From Kocuria palustris (GTDB lineage: Bacteria; Actinomycetota; Actinomycetes; Actinomycetales; Micrococcaceae), in the NCBI RefSeq assembly GCF_007666205.1, contig NZ_VDOR01000004.1:108009-172008 (forward strand): 64,000 nucleotides of DNA, written 5' to 3'. Positions 49,034 to 57,780 of the stretch are shown piece after piece (position 1 is the stretch's first letter; every line of letters begins with the position of its first letter). The notes beneath the pieces were generated by a model. It did no database searches, was not told the DNA's origin, and saw only the letters and a list, made by a program, of their open reading frames with translations. The translations under genes were made by a program, and so were the position numbers.

Positions 49034-50758
49034 CTAACGCGGCGAGCCGTCGCCGTTCTCCCGCTCGGTCCGCCAGGTCCGGGGCTGATGGGTCTCGTAC
49101 TCCGGCTCCGTGCCCGGCTCGAAGTCGGGCCGCATGGTGTAGTCGTCCATGTCGTAGCCGCTCTCCCCCGCGCGGCGGTGGTACTCCTCCAGCGGGAGCA
49201 CCTGCTTCCACTGCCGGGTGCGGATCGGGCGCGCGCCGCCGAAGTCCTCGCGCACCGCCTGGATCACCATCAGCGCCTGGACGAACATCATCGCCGTGAT
49301 GGGCAGGCCGAAGACCTTGATGACCTCCTGCAGCGCAGTGAGCGCATCCTCGCCGGAGCCCAGCAGAAGCACGACGCAGATCCCGCCGATCGCCAGGGTC
49401 CAGAACACCCGCTGGCGCATGGGCGCGGCGTCCTCGTGCCCCGAGGCCATGGCGTCCAGGACCAGCGCCCCCGAGTCCAGGGAGGTGATGAAGAAGATCG
49501 TGATGAGCACGAGCGCGAGCACGGCGGTCAGCTCGAGCAGCGGGAAGTGGCCCAGGAACTCGAAGAGCGACGCCGGGACGTCCCCGTCCTCGACGATCGT
49601 CTGCACCAGGCTCCCGCCCTCGCGCTCGATCCGGAAGGCGTTGACGCCCATGATCCCGATCCACAGCAGCACGAACAGCGACGGGATGATCAGCACCGCG
49701 ACGACGAACTCGCGGATCGTGCGCCCGCGGGAGATCTTGGCGATGAACATCCCGACGAACGGGGCCCAGGTGGCCGTCCACGCGAAGTAGAACACCGTCC
49801 AGGTCCCGGTCCAGTCGCTGTCGCCCCACGCGGTGTTGAAGAACGCCAGGGTGGGCAGCATGGCCAGGTAGCGCCCTGCGGATTCGACCGTGCCCTTCAT
49901 CACCTCGGTGGTGGCCCCGAACATCAGCAGGAACAGCAGCAGGGCGATCGCCAGGAAGATGTTGAGGTACGACAGCCGCTTGACGCCCTTGTCCATCCCG
50001 GCGATCACCGAGACGAGGGCCACCGCGGTGATCACGGCGACGATGAGCGCCTGCACCCATCCGGCCATGGGGATCCCGTACATGACGTCCAGCCCGCCGT
50101 TGATCTGCATGGCGCCCTGCCCGATCGACACGGCCAGGCCGAAGATCGTGGCGATCACCGTCATGGCGTCGATCGTCTTGCCGATGGGCCCGTGGATGCC
50201 GTCGCCCAGCAGGGGCTGGAACGATGACGAGACCCGCGGCGGCAGCTTGCGCTTGTACGTGAAGTACGCGAAGGCCAGCCCCGGCACGATGAAGATCCCC
50301 CACATGTGCAGCCCGAAGTGGAAGTTCGCGATGCCCAGGGCGTCCGAGGCCGCCTGCACCGATTGCGCCTCCACGCCGTACATCGGCGGGTTCGCATAGT
50401 GGTTCACCGGCTCGGCGACGCCCCAGAACATCAGGACGGCCCCGACGCCGGCAGCGAAGAGCATCCCGAACCAGGCCATGCCGGAGTACTCGGGCTCGGC
50501 GTCGTCGTCGCCGAGCTTGATCCGCCCGTACCGGCTCATGGCCAGCCCGAAGGCGAAGATCAGCATGCAGGTGATCGCGGTGACGTAGAACCAGCCCAGA
50601 TTCGCGGAGATCCAGGCGGCCAGCGTCCCGAAGACGCCCGCGACCCCGCCGGGGAAGATCACCATGATCACGGCGAAGGCCACCACGAATCCGGACGCGG
50701 CGAAGAAGATCTGCGGGCTGGTCCGCAGCCCCAGTCGGTCATGGAGCTTGGTGAGCAT
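49034..50758 (-). CDS. BCCT family betaine/carnitine/choline-type transporter (copy 2)
   Basis: A 574-residue paralogue of the BCCT gene at 45533, with the same N-terminal start, helix pattern and Trp-box region FYFAWTATWAPFVGMFIAKISRGRTIREF. GVGAVLMFWGVAEPVNHY forms the glycine-rich unwound helix. In the Trp box the first Trp is Phe and the third is Thr. ATG at 50758 matches that of copy 1; an upstream in-frame extension is a polyproline run and is unlikely to be translated. The cytoplasmic tail is ~45 residues shorter than in copy 1. The two copies bracket coaE and yigZ and probably differ in substrate or osmotic set-point. Confidence 0.9.
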   Translation of the reverse strand: MLTKLHDRLGLRTSPQIFFAASGFVVAFAVIMVIFPGGVAGVFGTLAAWISANLGWFYVTAITCMLIFAFGLAMSRYGRIKLGDDDAEPEYSGMAWFGMLFAAGVGAVLMFWGVAEPVNHYANPPMYGVEAQSVQAASDALGIANFHFGLHMWGIFIVPGLAFAYFTYKRKLPPRVSSSFQPLLGDGIHGPIGKTIDAMTVIATIFGLAVSIGQGAMQINGGLDVMYGIPMAGWVQALIVAVITAVALVSVIAGMDKGVKRLSYLNIFLAIALLLFLLMFGATTEVMKGTVESAGRYLAMLPTLAFFNTAWGDSDWTGTWTVFYFAWTATWAPFVGMFIAKISRGRTIREFVVAVLIIPSLFVLLWIGIMGVNAFRIEREGGSLVQTIVEDGDVPASLFEFLGHFPLLELTAVLALVLITIFFITSLDSGALVLDAMASGHEDAAPMRQRVFWTLAIGGICVVLLLGSGEDALTALQEVIKVFGLPITAMMFVQALMVIQAVREDFGGARPIRTRQWKQVLPLEEYHRRAGESGYDMDDYTMRPDFEPGTEPEYETHQPRTWRTERENGDGSPR

Positions 50759-50938
50759 GGACGTGGGGCTCCCAGGGGGTGGAGGCGGAGGAGGCGGCGC
50801 GGTCTGCCCGGAGGCCAGCCGCGGCATCGACGGGCGAGCCGTCGGAAGCCGCGCTCCACCCTATGCGAGATCGTCGAGCGCCCGGAGCCGGTCGGCGCGC
50901 CCCGCGGGCCTCGGGGACCGTGAGACCCCCGGCACGGC

Positions 50939-50971
50939 GAAGGCCCCCGCCGGCGAGCGGCGGGGGCCTTC
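50939..50971 (-). terminator. Terminator after rpsA
   Basis: A 13-bp perfect stem GAAGGCCCCCGCC/GGCGGGGGCCTTC with a 7-nt loop is 50 bp after the rpsA stop on the minus strand. The left flank supplies the complementary C-rich arm only. Confidence 0.8.
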
Positions 50972-51020
50972 GGATCAGCCCGCGGGCGCGAGGACGAGCC
51001 TCGAGCCGCGGCCTGCGCGA

Positions 51021-52517
51021 TCAGTTGCCGGTGAGCTTCTCGCGCAGGGCGGCGAGGGCCTCGTCGGAGGCCAGGGTGCCGCCGTCCTCGTCCTGGGCGT
51101 CCGAGGAGTACGACGACGGGGCCGACTGCGAGGACGAGCTCGGGGCGGAGCTCGACGAGGACGAGGTGGCCACGCCGGCGCCGGCGACAGCAGCCTCGGC
51201 GTCCTCGTTGAGGTGGCGGCGCACCTGCTCCTTGTGGGCCTCCCAGCGGGCCTGGGCCTCGGCGTACTGCTGCTCCCAGGCGGCGCGCTGCTCCTCGAAG
51301 CCCTCGATCCACTCGTTGGTCTCGGGATCGAAGCCCTCGGGGTACTTGTAGTTGCCCTGCTCGTCGTACTCGGCGGCCATGCCGTACTGCGCGGGATCGA
51401 ACTCGGTCGAGTCCGGGTCCACGCCGTCGTTGGCCTGCTTGAGCGACAGGGAGATGCGGCGGCGATCCAGGTCGATGTCGATGACCTTGACGAACAGCTC
51501 CTCGCCGACGGAGACGACCTGCTCGGCCATGTCGACGTGGCGCTGGGCCAGCTCGGAGATGTGCACCAGGCCCTCGATGCCGTCCTCGACGCGCACGAAC
51601 GCACCGAACGGGACGAGCTTGGTGACCTTGCCCGGCACGACCTGGCCGAGCGCGTGGGTGCGGGCGAAGAGCTGCCAGGGATCCTCCTGGGTGGCCTTCA
51701 GCGACAGGGAGACGCGCTCGCGGTCCATGTCGACGTCCAGGACCTCGACCTTGACCTCCTGGCCGACCTCGACGACCTCGCCCGGGTGGTCGATGTGCTT
51801 CCAGGACAGCTCCGAGACGTGCACCAGGCCGTCGACGCCGCCGAGATCGACGAAGGCGCCGAAGTTGACGATCGAGGACACGTGGCCCGTGCGGACCTGG
51901 CCCTTCTGGAGCTTGTTGAGGAAGTCGGAGCGGACCTCGGACTGGGTCTGCTCGAGCCACGCGCGGCGCGAGAGCACGACGTTGTTGCGGTTCTTGTCGA
52001 GCTCGATGATCTTGGCCTCGAGCTGCTGGCCGATGTACGGGGCCAGATCGCGCACGCGGCGCATCTCCACGAGCGATGCCGGCAGGAAGCCGCGCAGGCC
52101 GATGTCCAGGATGAGGCCGCCCTTGACCACCTCGATGACGGTGCCGTTGACGACGCCGTCCTCTTCCTTGATCTTCTCGATGTCGCCCCAGGCGCGCTCG
52201 TACTGAGCCCGCTTCTTGGACAGGATCAGGCGGCCTTCCTTGTCCTCCTTGGTGAGGACCAGGGCCTCGACCTGATCGCCGACGGCCACGACGGAGTCGG
52301 GGTTGATGTCGTGCTTGATCGAGAGCTCGCGGGACGGGATGACACCCTCAGTCTTGTAGCCGATGTCGAGGAGGACCTCGTCACGATCGACCTTGACGAC
52401 AGTGCCCTCCACGAGGTCGCCGTCGTTGAAGTACTTGATGGTCGCATCGACGGCGGCGAGGAAGTCCTCCTCGGTTCCGATGTCGTTGACGGCGACCTGC
52501 GGGGTGGTGGTGGTCAT
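51021..52517 (-). CDS. rpsA: 30S ribosomal protein S1
   Basis: S1 binds mRNA and helps its loading on the ribosome. The 498-residue protein carries four S1 RNA-binding domains (residues ~35-110, ~122-190, ~205-275, ~290-365). The third has the strong GHVSSIVNFGAFVDLGGVDGLVHVSELSW pattern. The C-terminal ~130 residues are acidic and end in a Ser-rich low-complexity tail. Four domains rather than six is normal for actinobacteria. ATG at 52517; a strong promoter lies at 52631-52659, giving a leader of ~107 nt. Confidence 0.96.
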   Translation of the reverse strand: MTTTTPQVAVNDIGTEEDFLAAVDATIKYFNDGDLVEGTVVKVDRDEVLLDIGYKTEGVIPSRELSIKHDINPDSVVAVGDQVEALVLTKEDKEGRLILSKKRAQYERAWGDIEKIKEEDGVVNGTVIEVVKGGLILDIGLRGFLPASLVEMRRVRDLAPYIGQQLEAKIIELDKNRNNVVLSRRAWLEQTQSEVRSDFLNKLQKGQVRTGHVSSIVNFGAFVDLGGVDGLVHVSELSWKHIDHPGEVVEVGQEVKVEVLDVDMDRERVSLSLKATQEDPWQLFARTHALGQVVPGKVTKLVPFGAFVRVEDGIEGLVHISELAQRHVDMAEQVVSVGEELFVKVIDIDLDRRRISLSLKQANDGVDPDSTEFDPAQYGMAAEYDEQGNYKYPEGFDPETNEWIEGFEEQRAAWEQQYAEAQARWEAHKEQVRRHLNEDAEAAVAGAGVATSSSSSSAPSSSSQSAPSSYSSDAQDEDGGTLASDEALAALREKLTGN

Positions 52518-52630
52518 GTAGTAGGGACTCCGATGGAATTGGAAAGTGGTCGGTTCGGTCTTCGGCTCGCCGCTGCGGCGCATCGGCCGCGGGCGAGCGG
52601 ATCGTACGGGTGCACACGGTGCACCGATCA

Positions 52631-52659
52631 AGTCTAACGGCCGGATCAGCGCGCATCAA
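52631..52659 (-). promoter_or_regulatory. rpsA promoter (-35 and -10)
   Basis: On the minus strand TTGATG (52654-52659) and TAGACT (52631-52636) are separated by exactly 17 bp. This is the best sigma-70-type promoter in the window and supports reading the other TAGACT boxes as -10 elements. Confidence 0.75.
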
Positions 52660-52661
52660 CA

Positions 52662-52687
52662 CTCCCGAGCGCGTGAGCACTCGGGAG
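52662..52687 (-). terminator. Terminator after polA
   Basis: CTCCCGAG (52662-52669) pairs with CTCGGGAG (52680-52687) around a 10-nt loop that can extend the stem by two pairs. It starts 38 bp after the polA stop and sits just upstream of the rpsA -35. Confidence 0.55.
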
Positions 52688-52725
52688 GGGCCCCGCGAGC
52701 ACGTGCTCCGAGGAGGGCCGGGGGC

Positions 52726-55632
52726 TCAGTGCGCGGCGGCGTTCCAGTCGGGGCCCGTGCCCACGTTGACCTCGAGGGGCACCGAGAGCTCGGCGGCGGC
52801 GCCCATCTGCTCGCGCAGGATCTCGGTCACGCGCTCGACCTCGCCGGCGGCCGCCTCGACCACCAGCTCGTCGTGCACCTGCAGCAGCACCCGGGAGCGC
52901 AGGCCGTCCTGGGCCAGCGCGCGGTCCACATTGATCATGGCCCGCTTGATGATGTCGGCCGCGGAGCCCTGGATGGGCGCGTTGAGCGCGGCGCGCTCCG
53001 CTCCCTGGCGGGCCTGGCGGTTGTCGCTGGCCAGATCCGGCAGGTACCGGCGGCGGCCGTCGATCGTGGCGGTGTAGCCGGCCTCGCGAGCCTCCTCCAC
53101 GACGCCGCGCAGGTAGTCCCGCACGCCGCCGAAGCGCTTGAAGTAGTCGGACATCATGGTCCGCGCCTCGTCGACCGAGATCTGCAGCTGCTGGGACAGC
53201 CCGTAGGAGCTCAGGCCGTAGACGAGCCCGTAGCTCATGGCCTTGACCTTGGCGCGCATCTCGGAGGTGACGTCCTCCGGGGCGACCGAGAAGACCTTGG
53301 AGCCGACGTAGCGATGCAGGTCCTCCCCCTGGCGGAACGCGTCGATCAGGGCCTCGTCCCCGGACAGGTGGGCCATCACCCGCATCTCGATCTGCGAGTA
53401 GTCGGCCGTCACCAGGGTCTCGAGGGGCCCCTGATCGTCGGAGCCCACGACGAAGACGGCGCGGGTGCGCCGGCCCTCCTCGCTGCGCACCGGGATGTTC
53501 TGCAGGTTCGGATCCGTGGACGACAGGCGCCCCGTGGCGGCCACGGTCTGCTGGTAGTCGGTGTGGATGCGCCCGTCGTCGGCCACGGCCTGGCGCAGGC
53601 CCTGCACGATCTGCTTGAGCTTGCTGGTGTCGCGCCAGCGCATCAGGGCCAGCAGGAACCGGGCGCCGTCGGACTCCGGATCGACCCTGGTGAGCAGATC
53701 CGCCACGGCGGAGGCCGAGGTCGTGTAGCCGGTCTTGATCTTCTTGGTCGGCGGCAGCCCCAGAGTCTCGAAGAGCACGGTCTGCAGCTGCTTGGTCGAG
53801 CCGAGGTTGACCTCCGGCTCGCCGTCCTCGCGGGGGACGATCGACTGCGCGGTCTCCCAGGCCTGTCGGATCGGCCCCTCGAGGTCGTCGATCAGCTCGG
53901 TGACGCGCTGCGAGTCGACGGCGACTCCCGTGAGCTCCATCTGCCCCAGGATCCGGGCCAGCGGCAGATCCATCCCGGTGAGCAGCTCCAGCTGGTTGTC
54001 GGCCTCGAGGCGCTCGCGCAGGTGCCGGGAGAGCTGCAGGGCCGAGAGCCCGAGCGAGGCCTCGTGCAGCAGGCGCGCCTGCGACGTGCGGGCCTGTCCC
54101 GCGGCGTCCCCCGCGACGTCCAGCGAGGTCTGCCCCTCCGCGGCGGCCGACGGCTCCTGGAAGTCCTCGATCTCGATGTCCAGGTGCGCGGCCAGCAGGC
54201 CCTCGAGGTCGTAGCCGCTGCGCGCCGGCTCGATGAGGTAGGCGGAGAGCTGGACGTCGTCGATCGCGCCGGCCAGCTCGAGGCCGCGCACGCGCAGCGA
54301 CTTCCACAGCTCCTTCAGTCCGACGACCACCTTCGGCCGCTGCTCGTCGGAGAGCCAGCTCGCCAGGGCGCCGTCGAGCTCGTCGTCGGCCGCGCTCAGG
54401 TCGATCTGCAGGGCCGAGGGGGCGCCCTCCCCCTGGCCGGCGCACACCAGCAGCAGCTCCGTGACATCGCGGGCGCCGGGGAGGCGGGCGTCGTCGTCAT
54501 GACGGACCGGGCGCACGGCCACAGGCGCGTCGCCGGAGCGCTCGAGCCATGCCGCGAGCTGCTCGGCGGTCTGCGCGGCCTCGACCTGCTCGATGACCGG
54601 CGCCGCCGCCCGGGGGGCGGCGTCCTCCGCCGCGAGAGCCTCGAAGAGCCGGCCGCGCAGCCCGGAGCCGAACTCGAGCTCGTCGAAGATCTCCCCGACG
54701 CGCTGGGTGTCCGGTGCCGGGATCGCGGCGTCGTCGATCGAGAAGCCGAGCTCGAGGTCCGTCTCCAGTCGGTTGAGGCGGCGGTTGCGGCGCACCAGAT
54801 CCAGGTTCTCGCGCAGGGCCTCGCCCTTCTTGCCGGTGATGCTCCCGGCGTGGTCCAGGATCGACTCGACCGGGCCGTAGGCCTCGATCCACTTGGCCGC
54901 GAAGCCCGGCCCCACGCCCGGCACGCCGGGGAGGTTGTCGGCCTGCTCGCCGGTCAGCGCCGCGAGGTCCGGGTAGTTCTGCGGGGCGACCTTGTACTTC
55001 TCCAGCACCGCCGCAGCGTCCATGAGCCGCAGGTCGGACGGGGTGCGGCCCGGGTACACGATGGTCACGTTCTCGTCGACCATCTGGAAGGCGTCGCGGT
55101 CGCCCGAGAAGACGAGGACCTCGAACTCCTGACGGGACCCCTGTGCCGCGAGGGTGGCCAGGACGTCGTCGGCCTCGTAGCCCTCCTTGGTGACGATGGG
55201 GATCTCCAGCGCCTCGAGCACCTGCTGGATGCGCGGGATCTGGCCCAGGAACGCCTCCGGGGTCTCGTCGCGGCCGCCCTTGTAGTCGCCGTACTCCTGG
55301 GAGCGCAGGGTGGGGCCCTCGAGGTCGAAGGTCACGACCAGGTGCGTGGGCCTCTGCTCCCGGAGCATCTTGGCCAGCGTGTTCAGGAAGCCGTAGACGG
55401 CCTCCGTGTGCGTGCCGTCCTCGGTCACGAACGACGGCCCGTTCCCGTACTCCGCGGCGCGCGAGAGCGCGAAGAACGCGCGGAAGGCCAGCGAGTGGCC
55501 GTCGATCAGCAGCAGGCGGCGCTCGGGGCGCTCGATCCGCTGCGGCAGGGGCACCTCCACCGGGGCATCGGTCTTGACCCCGATCGTCACGGACGACGGG
55601 GCGGAGGTCTCGGTGCTGGTCTTCGTGCTCAC
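52726..55632 (-). CDS. polA: DNA polymerase I
   Basis: The 968-residue repair/Okazaki polymerase has an N-terminal 5'-3' exonuclease/flap nuclease (LLLIDGHSLAFRAFFAL, FDLEGPTLRSQEYGDYKGGRDETP, FSGDRDAFQMV, PGVPGVGPGFAAKW). The central proofreading-type domain lacks the DxE metal ligands and is inactive, as is usual in actinobacteria. The polymerase domain has motif A DYSQIEMRVMAHLSGD, motif B RAKVKAMSYGLVYGLSSYG and motif C VHDELV. GTG at 55632 follows TAGGAT by 6 nt, so the mRNA is predicted to be leaderless. The first ~38 residues are a disordered extension. Confidence 0.97.
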   Translation of the reverse strand: MSTKTSTETSAPSSVTIGVKTDAPVEVPLPQRIERPERRLLLIDGHSLAFRAFFALSRAAEYGNGPSFVTEDGTHTEAVYGFLNTLAKMLREQRPTHLVVTFDLEGPTLRSQEYGDYKGGRDETPEAFLGQIPRIQQVLEALEIPIVTKEGYEADDVLATLAAQGSRQEFEVLVFSGDRDAFQMVDENVTIVYPGRTPSDLRLMDAAAVLEKYKVAPQNYPDLAALTGEQADNLPGVPGVGPGFAAKWIEAYGPVESILDHAGSITGKKGEALRENLDLVRRNRRLNRLETDLELGFSIDDAAIPAPDTQRVGEIFDELEFGSGLRGRLFEALAAEDAAPRAAAPVIEQVEAAQTAEQLAAWLERSGDAPVAVRPVRHDDDARLPGARDVTELLLVCAGQGEGAPSALQIDLSAADDELDGALASWLSDEQRPKVVVGLKELWKSLRVRGLELAGAIDDVQLSAYLIEPARSGYDLEGLLAAHLDIEIEDFQEPSAAAEGQTSLDVAGDAAGQARTSQARLLHEASLGLSALQLSRHLRERLEADNQLELLTGMDLPLARILGQMELTGVAVDSQRVTELIDDLEGPIRQAWETAQSIVPREDGEPEVNLGSTKQLQTVLFETLGLPPTKKIKTGYTTSASAVADLLTRVDPESDGARFLLALMRWRDTSKLKQIVQGLRQAVADDGRIHTDYQQTVAATGRLSSTDPNLQNIPVRSEEGRRTRAVFVVGSDDQGPLETLVTADYSQIEMRVMAHLSGDEALIDAFRQGEDLHRYVGSKVFSVAPEDVTSEMRAKVKAMSYGLVYGLSSYGLSQQLQISVDEARTMMSDYFKRFGGVRDYLRGVVEEAREAGYTATIDGRRRYLPDLASDNRQARQGAERAALNAPIQGSAADIIKRAMINVDRALAQDGLRSRVLLQVHDELVVEAAAGEVERVTEILREQMGAAAELSVPLEVNVGTGPDWNAAAH

Positions 55633-55638
55633 GCGCCC

Positions 55639-55644
55639 ATCCTA
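55639..55644 (-). promoter_or_regulatory. -10 box of leaderless polA promoter
   Basis: TAGGAT on the minus strand ends 6 nt before the polA GTG at 55632. Confidence 0.55.
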
Positions 55645-55681
55645 GGGGCGGGCCCGGACACCGCGGTCCGGCTCGGGCGGC

Positions 55682-56341
55682 TCAGCCGACCTGGCTGAGG
55701 ATCGCGTCGGCGACCTCGCGCATGGACAGGCGCCGATCCATCGACGTCTTCTGGATCCAGCGGAACGCCTCCGGCTCGGTGAGGCCCATCCGGGTGATCA
55801 GCAGGGACTTCGCGCGCTCGACCAGCTTGCGGGTCTCGAACTGGTCCTTCATCTCAGAGACCTCGTCCTCGAGGGCCACGATCTCGTCGAAGCGCGAGAG
55901 CGCGACCTCGATCGCCGGGACCAGGTCCGCGGCGGTGTAGGGCTTGACGACGTAGGCCATGGCACCGGCCTCGCGGGCGCGCTCGACGAGCTCCTTCTGG
56001 CTGAAGGCGGTGAGCAGGACGACCGGGGCGATGCGCTCGGCGGCGATCTCCTCGGCGGCCGAGATGCCGTCGAGGATCGGCATCTTCACGTCCATGAGCA
56101 CGAGGTCGGGCTCGAGCTCGCGGGTCAGGTCCACGGCCTTGCGCCCGTCGGCGGCCTCGCCCACGACGTCGTAGCCCTCGGCGCCCAGCATCTCCACGAC
56201 GTCCATGCGGATCATCGAGTCGTCCTCGGCGACCACCACGCGGCGCCGCTGCTGCGAGGGCGCCTCCTCCGGGGCGGGCTCTGAGGTCCCGCCGGAGGCA
56301 CCCGGGACGGGGAGGTCCAGCGGTTCGGGATTCTCGGTCAC
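55682..56341 (-). CDS. pdtaR: ANTAR-domain response regulator (PdtaR-like)
   Basis: The 219-residue regulator has a receiver domain (VVVAEDDSMIRMDVV acidic pocket, phospho-Asp in DLVLMDVKMP, Thr/Ser in VLLTAFSQ, Lys in VVKPY) and a C-terminal ANTAR RNA-binding domain (LVERAKSLLITRMGLTEPEAFRWIQKTSMDRR). In mycobacteria PdtaR, with the sensor PdtaS, acts on nascent RNA to prevent termination. The order pdtaR-polA-rpsA-coaE-uvrB is also close to the mycobacterial one. GTG at 56341 has GAGGAG upstream and a TAGGCT box at 56457. No sensor kinase gene is in the window. Confidence 0.93.
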   Translation of the reverse strand: MTENPEPLDLPVPGASGGTSEPAPEEAPSQQRRRVVVAEDDSMIRMDVVEMLGAEGYDVVGEAADGRKAVDLTRELEPDLVLMDVKMPILDGISAAEEIAAERIAPVVLLTAFSQKELVERAREAGAMAYVVKPYTAADLVPAIEVALSRFDEIVALEDEVSEMKDQFETRKLVERAKSLLITRMGLTEPEAFRWIQKTSMDRRLSMREVADAILSQVG

Positions 56342-56456
56342 GGCGGGTGCTCCTCAGCGTCGGCGGCGGTGGCCCTGCGGATCGGCCCCTGCGCGTCGCG
56401 CCGGAGCCCTGGACGCCGCGGCCCCGGCCGGCGCCGGGATGCGGCAGGTGGCCTCC

Positions 56457-56462
56457 AGCCTA
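56457..56462 (-). promoter_or_regulatory. -10 box candidate for pdtaR
   Basis: TAGGCT followed by GGAGG on the minus strand lies ~115 bp before the pdtaR start; the same string precedes rapZ. Confidence 0.35.
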
Positions 56463-56497
56463 TCCACCCGCGCCCGGCCGCGCATGGCGCCCTGCGG

Positions 56498-56503
56498 TAG
56501 GGT
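56498..56503 (+). promoter_or_regulatory. -10 box candidate for the tRNA-Leu gene
   Basis: TAGGGT lies 17 bp before the first base of the tRNA. Confidence 0.4.
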
Positions 56504-56520
56504 GCAGGTGCGCGGACCGC

Positions 56521-56600
56521 GCCCAAGTGGCGGAATCGGCAGACGCGCCGCACTCAAAATGCGGTTCTTCGGAGTGTGGGTTCGAGTCCCACCTTGGGCA
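56521..56600 (+). tRNA. tRNA-Leu (anticodon CAA)
   Basis: The cloverleaf can be read directly. The acceptor GCCCAAG (56521-56527) pairs with CTTGGGC (56593-56599), the D stem is GCG/CGC, and the anticodon stem CCGCA/TGCGG has the loop CTCAAAA with CAA at 56555-56557. A class II variable arm and the T arm GTGGG/CCCAC with TTCGAGT follow. The discriminator is A at 56600; CCA is not encoded directly after it. It reads UUG codons. An integrase gene lies immediately downstream on the opposite strand, so the 3' end of this tRNA is the likely integration target. Confidence 0.95.
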
Positions 56601-56606
56601 CCCCCA
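56578..56606. other. Probable left attachment site (attL core) of the integrated element
   Basis: The T-arm/acceptor end of tRNA-Leu borders the integrase gene, the usual position for tyrosine-integrase elements that use tRNA 3' ends as attB. The exact core cannot be set because attR is outside the window; a second copy of this tRNA 3' end beyond 64000 is expected. Confidence 0.45.
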
Positions 56607-56610
56607 GATT

Positions 56611-56652
56611 GGCCCCTACTTCCCCGGAATCACGCGGGAGTAGGGGCCTTCT
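56611..56652. terminator. Hairpin between tRNA-Leu and integrase
   Basis: GGCCCCTACT (56611-56620) pairs with AGTAGGGGCC (56639-56648), extended inward by CCC/GGG, and is followed by TTCTTC. It serves the tRNA and the convergent integrase gene, which ends at 56653. Its loop side contains TTCCCCGGAATCACGCGGG, which recurs with one change in the excisionase-like gene. Confidence 0.7.
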
Positions 56653-57780
56653 TCATGTCCGGGCCTGGCCTTCTGCCCACGTTCTGCCCACATTCGTCTG
56701 CGAGAAGGCGTGATCCAGCGAGGTCGCCACGGCCTCGAGATCGTCATCGAACAGGTCTGCGTAGACGTCCAAGGTCATCGCTGCGGAGGCGTGTCCGAGC
56801 ATCCGCTGCACGGCCTTCACGTTGGCGCCGGAGGCCACCGCCAGCGACGCCGCAGTGTGGCGGAGGTCGTGAACGGTCATCTTCGGCAGGCCGGCGCGCT
56901 GCAAGGCAGCGGTGAACCACGAGCGCGTGCCACCGTCGCCGGTGAACAGGTTGGGGCGCGGCTGGAAGCCACCAGAACGACCGGGGAACACCAGATCGTC
57001 GGCGGCCTTCCCCTCGAGCTGTTCGGCCACCAGCGGGGCCAGGAACGCCGGGTATGGGACGGCGCGCTGCTTGTGAGACTTCGGGGTCCCCACCTCGAAC
57101 TTGGAGCCGGTGATTTGCACGGCGTTGCGCTCGACTTTGATCCGCCGGCGGGTGGTGTCCACGTCCTTCACGCGCAGCCCGATCGCCTCGCCCCACCGCA
57201 GGCCGGTGTAACCGAGCACCAGGACTAGAGCGGGCCGGTCGGAGGCTGCCGCAAGGGCGTGCAGCTGATCATGCGACAGGTACACATGGGGCTTCGCCAC
57301 CTTCCGGGGCAACGCGACACCCTCAGCCGGGTTCGCGAGGATGCGGCGGTCACGGACGGCGCCGGCCAGGATCGACGACAGCACTCCGTGAGCGCGCTTC
57401 ACCGTCGTGGGCGACTTCTCCCGTGCGAGTCCAGCGGCCCATTCCTCGACGGCGGAGAACCGCACATCCGTGACCGCCGTGGTGCCCCAACGCGGCTGCA
57501 CATGGTTCCGCCACGCGGACTCCACAGTCCGCAGTGTGGAGGGCTTGAGGCTCGAGCGGCTGGCGATCCACCGCTCTCCCAACGCGCCGATGGTCACACG
57601 GGTGTCAGCAGGGTCGATCCACTCGCCGCGGTCCTTCGACACTTCGACGGTACGGGCGAAGCGCTCGGCATCCCTCTTGGTCGTGAAACCGCGCTTGTCC
57701 GTCTGACGACGATCCGGAGTCCTATACCTCACCCGATAGCGGCGGCCGGCCTTCGTCGCGTAGGACTCAATCGTTGCCAC
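56653..57780 (-). CDS. int: Tyrosine-family site-specific integrase
   Basis: The 375-residue phage-type integrase has an N-terminal arm-binding part (residues 1-~55), a SAM-like core-binding domain (~60-150) and the catalytic domain. Catalytic residues are Arg195 (YTGLRWGEA), Lys ~234-237, His304 and Arg307 (HDLRHTAA), His330 (LGHASAAMT) and the nucleophile Tyr340 (LDVYADLF). GTG at 57780 is chosen because the sequence from there (VATIESYATKAGRRYRVRYR) is the common start of actinophage integrases; upstream codons in frame run through the repressor gene. It overlaps the end of the repressor gene by 14 bp, so both may share a transcript. Confidence 0.95.
   Translation of the reverse strand: MATIESYATKAGRRYRVRYRTPDRRQTDKRGFTTKRDAERFARTVEVSKDRGEWIDPADTRVTIGALGERWIASRSSLKPSTLRTVESAWRNHVQPRWGTTAVTDVRFSAVEEWAAGLAREKSPTTVKRAHGVLSSILAGAVRDRRILANPAEGVALPRKVAKPHVYLSHDQLHALAAASDRPALVLVLGYTGLRWGEAIGLRVKDVDTTRRRIKVERNAVQITGSKFEVGTPKSHKQRAVPYPAFLAPLVAEQLEGKAADDLVFPGRSGGFQPRPNLFTGDGGTRSWFTAALQRAGLPKMTVHDLRHTAASLAVASGANVKAVQRMLGHASAAMTLDVYADLFDDDLEAVATSLDHAFSQTNVGRTWAEGQART

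Noticed and set aside
52726..55632. Loss of proofreading in DNA polymerase I as a special feature
   Set aside because: A degenerate 3'-5' exonuclease domain is usual for actinobacterial and many other bacterial Pol I proteins.
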